Below are positions 8,261-16,892 of a stretch of 64,000 bases of DNA, in pieces (the first letter of the stretch is position 1; every line of letters starts with the position of its first letter). Below the pieces are notes generated by a model. That model saw only the letters and a program-made list of their open reading frames with translations. It did not search any database and was not told the DNA's origin. The DNA is from Lottiidibacillus patelloidae (GTDB lineage: Bacteria > Bacillota > Bacilli > Bacillales > SA5d-4). The DNA is taken from the NCBI RefSeq assembly GCF_002262935.1, contig NZ_NPIA01000005.1:124001-188000 (forward strand), given 5' to 3'. The position numbers were made by a program, and so were the translations under genes.

Positions 8261-10350
8261 CCTTCTCTTAATAATTTCTCCATTTCGTCTGCTGGTATAG
8301 GTTTACTATAATAAAACCCTTGTGCCTCATTGCAGCCTTCTTCTTTTAGAAAGAGGGATTGCCCCTCGGTCTCCACTCCTTCAGCAACTACCGTTAACCC
8401 TAAACTTCTTGCAATTGTAATAATAGCTCGCGTGATTGCTTGATCTTGAATGTTAGTTTCTATATCAAGAATGAAAGAACGGTCTATTTTCAATATAGAT
8501 AATGGAAGTTGTTTTAAATAATTTAATGAAGAGTAACCAGTTCCAAAGTCATCAAGCGCAATTTTAACACCTAACTGTTTTAATAAAGTTAATTTTTCGA
8601 TGGTTTGCGATAGAAACTTTATTGCTATTCCCTCTGTTATTTCTAAGCTTAGAAGATGGTTAGGTATATTCGTTGATTTTAATGTTTGTTGTACTTCCTC
8701 GATTAAATCCTCTTGTAAAAATTGACAAGGGGAAAGGTTAACGCACATAATAATAGGTTTTAACCCTAGGTTTAACCACTTACTTAATTGTTGACATGAT
8801 GACTCTAAAACGAATTTACCGATATCATCCATTAAATTAACTTCCTCAGCTATTGGAATAAATTCGGACGGGGGAATAAATCCGTACTCATCATCCCACC
8901 AACGTAGCAATGCTTCGGCACCTATAATTTCATTAGAGTGCAGGTCCACTTTCGGCTGATAATAGATCATGAACTTTTGTTTTCTAATTGCCTCTCGTAG
9001 TTTCATTTCTAAAAGAAATTTGTTGTTAATTAACTCGTTTAACTCTTCAGAATAAAAATGAAATCTATTTTTACCTAACCTTTTTGAGTAGTTCATTGCT
9101 GCACTAGCTTTTTTTATTGCATCATTTAAGTTTCCTTGTAAGTGAGTAAAAAGGTGAATACCAACACTATAGGTGATATTAATTTTCTGTTCTTCAATTT
9201 CAAACTCATTGGACCTATTGTTAATGATTCGTGCTGCCTCATTTTCAACAGCGCGTTTAGTAGTATTTTCAAAAATAATAATAAACTCGTCTCCACCAAT
9301 TCTTGCTATAAATTGCTTAGGAAAGAGCTTTGTTAATGAATTTGCAACTTTTATTATTAACTCATCGCCAGCATGATGACCAAATGTATCGTTAATGTCT
9401 TTAAAGCGATCAACATCAATGAATAACAAAGCAAAAAGCTCATCTTGACTACTATTACTTACTAAATTAGTAAAAAAGGTTTCTAAATGCCACCTGTTAG
9501 GTAAATTTGTTAAAAAGTCGTGAAATGCCATATGTCTAGTTTTTATTTCAAGTGCTTCATTTTCCGTAATGTCTTTTGCAATTCCGTAAACGCCATTTAT
9601 TTTACCTTCAACTAACATAGGAATATTTGTAATATTAACTTTTAATAGTTCGCCACTTTTATGGATGATATGGACCGTGTAATTTTGTGGGATTCCATTT
9701 ATTGCTTTAATAAAGTTATCTTCTGTTTTAGTTAAATCTTCTTGGTAAATTAAAGGTCTGAAAGGCTTACCGATAAGTTCTTCCGTACTATATCCAGTCA
9801 ACTTGGCTGAGGCTGGATTTGCTGACATAAAGTTGCCATTTAAATCAATTTTATAAATTGCATCAGGGTGATATTCAAAAAAAGATTTATATTCTTCCTT
9901 CTGGTAATCTAACTCCTTTTTTAAGTTCATCTCAATCGTCATATCTTTAGCAATACCGTATATTCCTGAAATACTCCCGTCGATAAGTAAAGGTACAGCT
10001 GTAACATGTAAATATTTAATTTCACCACTTGGGAAAGGAATGTGAATGCCTAATTCTTTTGTTTGGCCTAAAAGAACTTGTTGAAATTTAACTTTACCAA
10101 AATGTTGATTGTCTTTGCCGATAAATTGAAAAAAGGATTGACCAATAATTTCTTCCTTTTCAAACCCGGGAAATAGTTTATTTATGTCGATTATGTCACC
10201 TAGAGCATCAATAACAAAAATATAATCAGGATAATTATGAAAGACATCAAAAAAACTACCTAATTGCTGTTTTAAATGATTTTTAAGTTCCTTACCGTAT
10301 AAAATACTATCACCTTCTTGCGAGGAGCTATTTAAAAGTAGTTTTAGCAA
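8245..10350 (-). CDS. PAS-PAS-GGDEF-EAL cyclic-di-GMP protein
   Basis: Soluble bifunctional c-di-GMP enzyme. Two PAS domains (about residues 35-145 and 155-265, each ending in a YGIAKD motif) precede a GGDEF domain with an intact GGDEF site near 350, then an EAL domain (GAEALLRW near 480, EITEG, DDFGTGYSSL, VVAEGVE). Both catalytic sites look intact, so synthesis and hydrolysis are both possible, with PAS-sensed signals choosing between them. No membrane segment is present. The start is uncertain: TTG at 10350 has no ribosome site. A near-perfect one (AGAAGGTGAT) sits inside the frame and points to ATT at 10305, since no in-frame ATG, GTG or TTG follows nearby. It is monocistronic with its own terminator. 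Confidence 0.93.
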   Translation of the reverse strand: MLKLLLNSSSQEGDSILYGKELKNHLKQQLGSFFDVFHNYPDYIFVIDALGDIIDINKLFPGFEKEEIIGQSFFQFIGKDNQHFGKVKFQQVLLGQTKELGIHIPFPSGEIKYLHVTAVPLLIDGSISGIYGIAKDMTIEMNLKKELDYQKEEYKSFFEYHPDAIYKIDLNGNFMSANPASAKLTGYSTEELIGKPFRPLIYQEDLTKTEDNFIKAINGIPQNYTVHIIHKSGELLKVNITNIPMLVEGKINGVYGIAKDITENEALEIKTRHMAFHDFLTNLPNRWHLETFFTNLVSNSSQDELFALLFIDVDRFKDINDTFGHHAGDELIIKVANSLTKLFPKQFIARIGGDEFIIIFENTTKRAVENEAARIINNRSNEFEIEEQKINITYSVGIHLFTHLQGNLNDAIKKASAAMNYSKRLGKNRFHFYSEELNELINNKFLLEMKLREAIRKQKFMIYYQPKVDLHSNEIIGAEALLRWWDDEYGFIPPSEFIPIAEEVNLMDDIGKFVLESSCQQLSKWLNLGLKPIIMCVNLSPCQFLQEDLIEEVQQTLKSTNIPNHLLSLEITEGIAIKFLSQTIEKLTLLKQLGVKIALDDFGTGYSSLNYLKQLPLSILKIDRSFILDIETNIQDQAITRAIITIARSLGLTVVAEGVETEGQSLFLKEEGCNEAQGFYYSKPIPADEMEKLLREGLKES
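10309..10318 (-). promoter_or_regulatory. strong Shine-Dalgarno pointing to a possible ATT start
   Basis: On the minus strand AGAAGGTGAT differs by one base from the perfect Bacillus site. The in-frame codon three bases later is ATT (10305-10303), giving normal anti-SD to start spacing. The upstream TTG at 10350 lacks any such site. Confidence 0.45.
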
Positions 10351-10496
10351 TATAAGGTAAACTATTCAGTTGTAGCAAAAACAAGATTAACAAGACTCCT
10401 CCTTTAGGCGGAGGATAAATCATTCTAAAGATTATATACGAAAGTTAGAATTTTCTTTACAATGAGTTTATAACTACTCATGTGGAGGTTAAGTCA

Positions 10497-11762
10497 ATGT
10501 CTAATCCCGAAACGGCACCAGCTAAAGGTAACTTATTGTTAGAAGAAGCACAGGCATCTATATTTAAAAATAAAAACTTCTTATTGTTATGGGGGGCAGC
10601 ATTATTATCAAGCTTTGGCATATCGTTTTTTCTATTTTCACAAAGTTGGTATGTGGTGCAAGTGCTTAACCTAGAAGCATCATTAGGTTTAATTTTTATC
10701 GCATCAAGTATTCCAAGGTTATTATTTATGGTTATAAGTGGGACAATTGCTGACCGGTATAGCAAAACGAAAATAATGTTTATATCTGATTTTTCACGGA
10801 GTGTTCTTTTAATAGGGTTAGTTGCCTGGTTCTTCTTTGGCGAGATAACATTGTGGACATTTGTCGTTATTGCCTTCTTTTTTGGCATTTTGGATGCATT
10901 CTTTTGGGCAGCAAGTGGAGCGATTCTTCCTACCATTATTAAAAGTGAAAATTTAACTAGAGGTAATTCAATTATTCAAATGACGAGTCAATCTTCATTT
11001 ATTGTTGCTCCGATGATTGCAGGCCTCATTATTGCATTTGGAAACTATGAAGTTGTTTTTGGAACAACTGCGGTTATGTTATTCATTGCGAGTATATTAA
11101 TATCATTTATGAAAGTTTCAAAAGCATCAGCTAAAAATGAAACAGAAGGTCAATCTTTTTGGGAAACATTCAAAGAAGGAATTTCCTATGTGAAAAATTC
11201 TCGATTATTAACACTAGTTATATTAACGACAGTTTTTATGAACCTTTTTATAGTTGGACCAATGACAATGGGTCTTCCGTTATTTGTTAAAAACATATTA
11301 CAAGGTGATGCATTGGCTTTTAGCTTACTTGAAGCAGGCTTAGCTGTTGGGATGTTAGTAGGTTCTATTGTAGTCGCTGTATTAAATTTAAGTAGAAAAA
11401 GAGGTCTGATTGGATTAACCCTTCTTATTATCGGTGGCATGCTGTTTATTGGCGTAAGTTTCACCACACAACTATGGGTCAGTATGATTATATTGGGGTT
11501 ATTTGGCGCTTGTTTGTCAGGATCAAATATTCCAACAGTTTCAGCAATTCAAAGTGTTATTGAAGAAAAAGTTTTAGGGAGGGTAATGGGTCTAATTTCA
11601 CTAGCTTCAATGGGATTAATACCAGTCTCCTTTGCTATAACTTCCTTTGTGCTATCATTAGGAATTTCAATTCATATTATTATGGCTGTAGGTGCTGCTT
11701 TAGTAGTCGTATATTCAACCTTTGTTTTAATTTCGTTTAAAGAGTTAAGAGAATTAAATTAA
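10497..11762 (+). CDS. major facilitator superfamily exporter
   Basis: A 421-residue MFS protein with twelve predicted hydrophobic segments. It carries the motif-A-like GTIADRYSKTK loop between TM2 and TM3 and resembles the MFS_3/enterobactin-exporter-like and macrolide-efflux-like branch. The start ATG was chosen over the in-frame GTG at 10482 because GGAGG lies 8 bases before it and overlaps that GTG. The APH-like kinase gene follows after a short gap without a terminator, so the two are probably cotranscribed. Pairing an exporter with an aminoglycoside-phosphotransferase-fold kinase suggests drug resistance or handling of a small metabolite. The substrate is unknown. Confidence 0.85.
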   Translation: MSNPETAPAKGNLLLEEAQASIFKNKNFLLLWGAALLSSFGISFFLFSQSWYVVQVLNLEASLGLIFIASSIPRLLFMVISGTIADRYSKTKIMFISDFSRSVLLIGLVAWFFFGEITLWTFVVIAFFFGILDAFFWAASGAILPTIIKSENLTRGNSIIQMTSQSSFIVAPMIAGLIIAFGNYEVVFGTTAVMLFIASILISFMKVSKASAKNETEGQSFWETFKEGISYVKNSRLLTLVILTTVFMNLFIVGPMTMGLPLFVKNILQGDALAFSLLEAGLAVGMLVGSIVVAVLNLSRKRGLIGLTLLIIGGMLFIGVSFTTQLWVSMIILGLFGACLSGSNIPTVSAIQSVIEEKVLGRVMGLISLASMGLIPVSFAITSFVLSLGISIHIIMAVGAALVVVYSTFVLISFKELRELN

Positions 11763-11819
11763 TAGATTATGTACTAAAAGATCCATGTGAATTTAATAGT
11801 CAGAGAAATGGGGAAAAAG

Positions 11820-12899
11820 ATGAAACATCCATTGGAAAAAATAGATAATGCCTTGATAAATAGTGGATTTCAACCTTTAAAAGATGGAAGTGAAGTGTCC
11901 TATTTAGGTGAAGGTGCATGGCATGATGCGTATTTGCTAACTTTACGTTCGAATGAAAAGTTTGTTTTAAGGTTTCCAAAAGTGATTTCAGTTTACGGAG
12001 ATAAAGTGGAATTTTGTGAGAAGACTGTTCATGCTGAATACGGAGGCACGAAAAAATATTATGAGTTAGCAAATAAGGTAAGAAGTGGCGTATGTCCAGA
12101 ATTTTTCACGTATCATGCAGAAGAAAATAACACGTATACGCTCGAGACATATAAAGGGAGCACTGTCGATCTGTCTAGTCTAACTAATGAAGATGCCTTT
12201 GATCTAGGTTTTCAGACAGGAGAGCTATTTAGAGGTATGCATGAATTAGATCATGGTTTGCAAGGATTTGGATATCTATCTTGGAATGGAAGTGAGATAG
12301 AAGGTCAACTAAAAACAGATGTATCTACTTCGATGGAAGAGGAAAATGATGAACTTATTTCTGATTATGAAGCATTATGTAATTGGGATAAAAGATTTAA
12401 AGAAAATGGTTTGCAGGAAAAGCACTTAGAATGTCTGAAGGAAAGAACAATTGATGCACGTACAGTAGCTTTTACAAATCAAGATTGTTCCCCTGAAAAT
12501 TTATTGTTTAATAGTGGAAAATTGGCTGTTATTGATCCATTGCCAATATTGTATGATGGAAATTCCCTAGCAGGAAATGTAATGAATTGTTATGAAGCCA
12601 TTTTCCCTACATTTTATAATACGAAAAGATATGAAAAACATCGGTTTCATCAATATAATATCGAATTAAATCAAGTTGCAGACGGGTTTTTAGAAGGATA
12701 TTCTGGAGGAAGTATTGATATAAAAAGGGCGGTCCGAAAAGAACAGTTTCTCAAGTTAGCAAACTTATGTTTTGATCATTATCAACTAATTTCTGGTGAA
12801 TTATCAAAAAGCATGGAAATTCGCTTTGGCACGAAAGATGAGATGGTAGAAAGATTACCTGCTTTAATAAAAATGTTGAAGAATATAGATATTTCGTAA
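11820..12899 (+). CDS. aminoglycoside-phosphotransferase-fold kinase (APH family)
   Basis: A 359-residue protein of the APH/choline-kinase fold. An N-lobe (GEGAWHDAYLL glycine-rich turn, FVLRFPK with the ATP-binding Lys) precedes a C-lobe with TNQDCSPENLLF as the catalytic loop and AVIDPLPILYDG as the metal-binding motif. The loop normally reads HxDxxxxN; here the His is Asn, while the catalytic Asp and Asn remain. ATP-dependent phosphorylation of a small molecule is likely. The start ATG has GGGGA six bases upstream; GTG at 11787 and ATG at 11808 are in frame but less well placed. It sits directly after the MFS gene and probably shares its transcript. The substrate is not deducible. Confidence 0.72.
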   Translation: MKHPLEKIDNALINSGFQPLKDGSEVSYLGEGAWHDAYLLTLRSNEKFVLRFPKVISVYGDKVEFCEKTVHAEYGGTKKYYELANKVRSGVCPEFFTYHAEENNTYTLETYKGSTVDLSSLTNEDAFDLGFQTGELFRGMHELDHGLQGFGYLSWNGSEIEGQLKTDVSTSMEEENDELISDYEALCNWDKRFKENGLQEKHLECLKERTIDARTVAFTNQDCSPENLLFNSGKLAVIDPLPILYDGNSLAGNVMNCYEAIFPTFYNTKRYEKHRFHQYNIELNQVADGFLEGYSGGSIDIKRAVRKEQFLKLANLCFDHYQLISGELSKSMEIRFGTKDEMVERLPALIKMLKNIDIS

Positions 12900-13046
12900 A
12901 GTTTTTATCCTCATCAGGGTATCTTATTAAACGACAAACTATTCTAATAAGATTCTAATAGTTGAAACTTTATTAAATTGTAGATAGACTTAAATAATGT
13001 CGTATTTTGTATAAGGTATCCAAATTACAATTTAGGAGGAAGATGC

Positions 13047-14246
13047 ATGTCTTTAACAAAAAAGATATTATTGGGGATGTTCTTAGGAATAGTAGTAGGA
13101 GTAGCTCTTAATCCATTTCCAGAAGTATTTGAAGGGATAAATAATTACATACTATATCCATTAGGGAAAATCTTTGTTAATTTAATTAAAATGCTAGTTG
13201 TACCGATTGTAGTGGTTTCTCTCATACTCGGAACAGCAGGAATTAGTGATCCGAAAAAGTTGGGCAGAATAGGGTTTAAAACGATTGCATTCTTTTTAAT
13301 CACAACAACGATTGCTCTAGTTTTAGCGATAGGAATTGCATCTGTTATTCAACCTGGTGCAGGAGACTTTAAGCTGGATGGTGCAACTTTTGAAGGAAGA
13401 GAAGCACCACCGGTAATTGATACGCTAATAAATATTATCCCAGCTAATCCATTCGGTGCAATGGTTGAAGGGAAAATGCTTCAAATTATTGCGTTTTCGA
13501 TTTTCATTGGCTTTGGAATGGCTCGTCTAGGAGAAAAAGTAAATCTAGTGTTACGATTTGTTGAGCAATTAAATGAAGTTTTAATGTATTTAGTACAAGC
13601 AATCATGAAATTTGCTCCATATGGTGCTTTTGCATTAATTGCAACTGCAATCGGAAGTCAGGGAATAGATGCCATTTCGGCAATGGGTAAATATATGTTT
13701 GTAGTAGTCTTAGTCTTATTTATTCACTTAGTTTTCACTTATGGCTCTGCAGTTTCCTTATTGGGCAAATTCAATCCAGTGAAATTTATTAAAGGGTTTT
13801 ACCCTGCAATGATTGTTGCTTTTAGTACTTCTAGTAGTTCAGCAACATTACCTGTATCTATGAAAACTGCTCAAAACAATTTAAAGGTTCCTAAAAGTAT
13901 TAGTGGATTTGTTCAACCGTTAGGAGCAACAATTAATATGGATGGAACGGCTATTATGCAAGGGGTAGCAACCATATTTATTGCACAAGTATATGGCGTG
14001 GAATTAGGCTTAAGTGCTTTATTAACAGTAGTTTTGACGGCGACATTAGCAAGTATCGGTACAGCAGGTGTCCCTGGTGTCGGCTTAATTATGCTTTCGA
14101 TGGTTTTAACATCCGTTGGTTTACCAGTTGAGGCTATCGCACTTGTATTAGGAGTTGACCGTATTTTGGATATGACACGTACGGCAGTTAATATAACAGG
14201 AGATGCAGCATGTGCTGTCATCATTTCAAAGTCTGAAAAGGCGTAA
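13047..14246 (+). CDS. dicarboxylate/amino acid:cation symporter (GltP/GltT-like)
   Basis: DAACS-family transporter, 399 residues, importing acidic amino acids or C4-dicarboxylates with Na+ or H+. Family hallmarks are visible: the serine-rich hairpin STSSSSATLPVS (~258), the TM7 motif TINMDGTA (~289), the second hairpin GTAGVPGVG (~335) and the TM8 binding motif DRILDMTRTAVNITGDA near the C-terminus. The Asp and Arg there are those that contact substrate in GltPh. The start ATG has AGGAGG 7 bases upstream. It is monocistronic with a strong terminator. Choosing among glutamate, aspartate and dicarboxylate is not possible from sequence alone. Confidence 0.92.
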   Translation: MSLTKKILLGMFLGIVVGVALNPFPEVFEGINNYILYPLGKIFVNLIKMLVVPIVVVSLILGTAGISDPKKLGRIGFKTIAFFLITTTIALVLAIGIASVIQPGAGDFKLDGATFEGREAPPVIDTLINIIPANPFGAMVEGKMLQIIAFSIFIGFGMARLGEKVNLVLRFVEQLNEVLMYLVQAIMKFAPYGAFALIATAIGSQGIDAISAMGKYMFVVVLVLFIHLVFTYGSAVSLLGKFNPVKFIKGFYPAMIVAFSTSSSSATLPVSMKTAQNNLKVPKSISGFVQPLGATINMDGTAIMQGVATIFIAQVYGVELGLSALLTVVLTATLASIGTAGVPGVGLIMLSMVLTSVGLPVEAIALVLGVDRILDMTRTAVNITGDAACAVIISKSEKA

Positions 14247-14266
14247 GTAAATATAAACTAACCTTG

Positions 14267-14305
14267 AAAAAATAACCTTATCTTTATAGATTAGGTTATT
14301 TTTTT
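14267..14305 (+). terminator. intrinsic terminator of the symporter gene
   Basis: AAAAATAACCT pairs with AGGTTATTTTT, extended inside by ATC/GAT, with a seven-T run at the end. Confidence 0.8.
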
Positions 14306-14324
14306 ACCCGCAAAGTAAACAAAA

Positions 14325-14373
14325 TTACTTTTAGAAGTAAAATTAATTGCTTTATTAAGTAATTTTTATTACT
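14325..14373 (+). promoter_or_regulatory. two AGTAA/TTACT inverted repeats upstream of the AtpD-like gene
   Basis: TTACTT-ttag-AAGTAA (14325-14340) and AGTAAT-tttt-ATTACT (14358-14373) lie 50-100 bases before the start. A related palindrome with the same half-site precedes the next gene (15316-15333). They may be operators, but the region is AT-rich and chance is possible. Confidence 0.25.
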
Positions 14374-14420
14374 CTCAAAGATAAGGGGAAATAAAACAAA
14401 AGGATAAGGAGCTGGAGATT

Positions 14421-15230
14421 ATGTTAGAAACAGGCATTAAAGTGATCGATGTTTTTGCTCCAATAACAAAAGGTGAAACTGTGAGAATATTTGCGCGCTC
14501 TGGGATGGGTCAGGTAGTTGTTCTTTTAGAACTAATTTTTCGTATGAAAAAGGAAGGGTTTCTTACTGTCTTATTGAAATCTGAAGGGAATTACGCTGAA
14601 TTTATCGAGATAGAAAAGGAAGTTGATTATGTTTGCCAGAACCGTGCAGAAGTAATGTCAATTTTAAAAGAGAGTGGCGCAGAGAAGGAAGTATTACTTT
14701 TTACAGGGCTTGCAAATAGTGTTTGGGTTGAAACTAATGAAAGTCTACAAGAAATGGCGGTTCACTCACTTACAACAATATATATAGACTTAGATGGGAA
14801 TTCTCAACAAGCTAAACGGTCTTCGTTAACTGAGTGGCATTTTGATGCAACGTTAGCACAAAGATATATATATCCTGCAATTGACCCGGTTAAATCATAT
14901 GCCACGGAAATGCCTAGTCATTTATTAAATAAAGAGCAACTATTAGTAATAGAGCAAGCACATAAGATACTTAGTCTTTACCAAGAACTGCGATTAAAGG
15001 TAAGTACTCAAGGTATAACAAAATTTACTGGAGAAGACGACAAAATTTTTAAACGCGGTGAAAGAATTGAAGCGTACTTAACACAGCCTTTCTTTGTAGC
15101 GGAAACTTTTACTGGGCAAAAGGGAGTGTTTGTGCCATTAAAGAAAGTCCTAATAGATATGAAGCGAATTATTGATGGTGTAGAAGACAAAAGGGAAGTA
15201 GAGAAATTGAAGTTTATAGGATCTTTATAA
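14421..15230 (+). CDS. degenerate stand-alone paralogue of F1-ATPase beta subunit
   Basis: A 269-residue protein clearly related to AtpD but much shorter (AtpD is ~470). It begins at the nucleotide-binding domain: ETGIKVIDVFAPITKGE matches AtpD, so the N-terminal beta-barrel is missing. The P-loop position reads ARSGMGQV where AtpD has GGAGVGKT: the catalytic Lys is Gln and the Thr is Val. The GERTREG motif is reduced to SEGN, and the Walker B area reads YIDLDG. About 55 residues after Walker B are deleted, then FDAT (141-144) and YPAIDP (151-156) resume the alignment. The C-terminal helical domain keeps TQPFFVAETFTGQKG (221-235). Catalysis looks lost; a binding or regulatory role is possible. 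It has a GGAG site, a clean frame and its own terminator, so it is not an obvious pseudogene. It lies between two cation-coupled amino acid symporters. Confidence 0.75.
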   Translation: MLETGIKVIDVFAPITKGETVRIFARSGMGQVVVLLELIFRMKKEGFLTVLLKSEGNYAEFIEIEKEVDYVCQNRAEVMSILKESGAEKEVLLFTGLANSVWVETNESLQEMAVHSLTTIYIDLDGNSQQAKRSSLTEWHFDATLAQRYIYPAIDPVKSYATEMPSHLLNKEQLLVIEQAHKILSLYQELRLKVSTQGITKFTGEDDKIFKRGERIEAYLTQPFFVAETFTGQKGVFVPLKKVLIDMKRIIDGVEDKREVEKLKFIGSL

Positions 15231-15238
15231 TTAATGAG

Positions 15239-15270
15239 AAGGATGTTTCTAAAGAAGCATTCTTTTTTTG
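15239..15270 (+). terminator. intrinsic terminator of the AtpD-like gene
   Basis: An 11-base stem (AAGGATGTTTC with GAAGCATTCTT, two G-U pairs) closes a TAAA loop and is followed by T residues. Confidence 0.75.
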
Positions 15271-15315
15271 TAGTGACATAAAATTACAGGTGAAAAATAA
15301 TAGAAATATAGCTTG

Positions 15316-15333
15316 TTTTACTGTATAGTAAAA
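15316..15333 (+). promoter_or_regulatory. perfect 18-bp palindrome upstream of the alanine symporter gene
   Basis: TTTTACT-gtat-AGTAAAA lies about 60 bases before the start codon, in the expected promoter region. It has the form of a dimeric repressor operator. The regulator is unknown. Confidence 0.35.
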
Positions 15334-15389
15334 ACCATACTTTTTAATTAGTCAGAAAAATAAAAAAATACAACTTGGAGTGAGCACCT

Positions 15390-16832
15390 GTGATTGAGGA
15401 AATAAGATTAATAATTGAAGTTATTCATGAATGGATTAATGGTCAAAACAGTTTTTGGTGGGGAAATGTATTGATCCCACTATTATTGGGATTAGGGCTT
15501 TATTTTTCATATCGCACTAAATTTGTTCAATTTAGATTAATTGGTGAAATGTTCCGTTTGTTAACTGACAAGGCGCTTGTAACAGCAAATGGTACTAAAG
15601 GTGTATCGTCCTTCCAGTCATTTTGTATTGGGGCAGCGACGCGTATAGGTACTGGGAATTTAGCAGGAGTAGCAATTGCTATAACAGCCGGGGGGCCAGG
15701 TGCTGTTTTTTGGATGTGGATTGTAGCGTTACTTGGAGGAGCAACTAGTTTTATTGAAAGTACTTTAGCACAAGTTTATAAAGTAAAAGATAAAGATGGT
15801 TTCAAAGGTGGACCAGCTTACTATATGCAAAAAGCACTTAAAGCAAAATGGTTAGGTATATTATTCGCTTTTTTCACAGTGTTATCTTTCGGATTAGTTT
15901 TTAATGCGGTTCAAGCAAATACAATATCTTCCGCTTATAATACTGCTTTTGGAATCGATGAAAAGGTAATGGGTATCGGAGTTGCAATATTAACTGGACT
16001 CGTTATTTTCGGTGGTGTAAAGCGAATTGCTAAAGTGTCAGAGATTGTCGTGCCATTTATGGCTTTGTTTTACTTATTAATTGGTTTATTTGTAATTATT
16101 ACGAATATAACAGAAATTCCAGCGGTTTTAAGCTTAATCATTAAAAGTGCATTCGGTTTAGAAGAAGTTGTAGGTGGTACTATCGGTGCGGCTGTTATGA
16201 ACGGCGTCAGACGAGGTTTATTCTCTAATGAAGCTGGTATGGGTAGTGCACCGAATGCTGCAGCTACAGCAGTTGTAAGCCATCCTGCAAAACAAGGGCT
16301 TATTCAGACATTAGGAGTATTTGTTGATACATTATTCGTTTGTAGTGCTACTGCATTTATTATCTTATTAGGATATGGTAGTGGCATGGAAGGGTTAGAC
16401 GGTATTGCCTTGCTGCAAGGAACGTTAACCTCTCACGTAGGGTCTTGGGCAAACGGATTTATAGCCATATCTATTTTGCTATTTGCTTTTAGTTCAATTA
16501 TCGGAAGTTATTATTATGGTGAAACGAATATTAGTTTTATTAATAACAACAATAAGTTACTTTTAACGTATCGAGTTGCAGTAATTGCAATTGTATTATG
16601 GGGTGCTACTGCAAAGTTACAAATTGTTTGGGACCTTGCGGATTTATCAATGGCGTTTATGGCGATTATAAACTTAATAGCAATCGCACTTTTGGGAAAT
16701 ATTGCCTTCAAAGTATTACAAGACTACATGAAGCAAAGAAAAGCTGGAAAAGACCCTGTCTTTTATGCTGACAGTATTGAAGGGCTAGAAAATGTAGAAG
16801 CTTGGGAACCAAAAGGACAAAAAGAAAATTAA
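15390..16832 (+). CDS. alanine/glycine:cation symporter (AGCS family)
   Basis: Sodium:alanine/glycine symporter of the AGCS family (AlsT/DagA type), 480 residues with about eleven transmembrane segments. Signature stretches are GAATRIGTGNLAGVAIAI (~77), GGPGAVFWMW, GGPAYYMQ (~142) and NEAGMGSAPNAAA (~282), the family's conserved substrate and cation-binding regions. A hydrophilic tail (SIEGLENVEAWEP) ends it. The start is GTG with GGAG about ten bases upstream. It is transcribed alone, with a palindrome before it and a bidirectional terminator after it. With the GltP-like carrier upstream it suggests amino acid scavenging driven by ion gradients. Confidence 0.94.
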   Translation: MIEEIRLIIEVIHEWINGQNSFWWGNVLIPLLLGLGLYFSYRTKFVQFRLIGEMFRLLTDKALVTANGTKGVSSFQSFCIGAATRIGTGNLAGVAIAITAGGPGAVFWMWIVALLGGATSFIESTLAQVYKVKDKDGFKGGPAYYMQKALKAKWLGILFAFFTVLSFGLVFNAVQANTISSAYNTAFGIDEKVMGIGVAILTGLVIFGGVKRIAKVSEIVVPFMALFYLLIGLFVIITNITEIPAVLSLIIKSAFGLEEVVGGTIGAAVMNGVRRGLFSNEAGMGSAPNAAATAVVSHPAKQGLIQTLGVFVDTLFVCSATAFIILLGYGSGMEGLDGIALLQGTLTSHVGSWANGFIAISILLFAFSSIIGSYYYGETNISFINNNNKLLLTYRVAVIAIVLWGATAKLQIVWDLADLSMAFMAIINLIAIALLGNIAFKVLQDYMKQRKAGKDPVFYADSIEGLENVEAWEPKGQKEN

Positions 16833-16851
16833 TAAGTAAACATCAAAAAAG

Positions 16852-16892
16852 CAACCACATTTGCCATTTCTTGGGACAAAGTGGTTGTTTTA
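16852..16892. terminator. bidirectional terminator between convergent genes
   Basis: CAACCAC-a-TTTG pairs with CAAAGTGGTTG (one bulge). The plus strand ends in TTTTATTTTTTT and the minus strand in TTTTTTGATG, so it serves both the symporter and the membrane-protein gene. Confidence 0.8.

Noticed and set aside
10478-10936. 152-residue minus-strand frame inside the MFS exporter gene
   Set aside because: It is antisense to a well-supported membrane protein, has no ribosome site and a composition expected of a shadow frame.
14421-15230. Calling the AtpD-like gene an ordinary ATP synthase gene or a Rho factor
   Set aside because: It lacks the barrel, P-loop Lys and GERTR motif, and has no atp operon around it. 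The C-terminal AtpD motifs exclude Rho.
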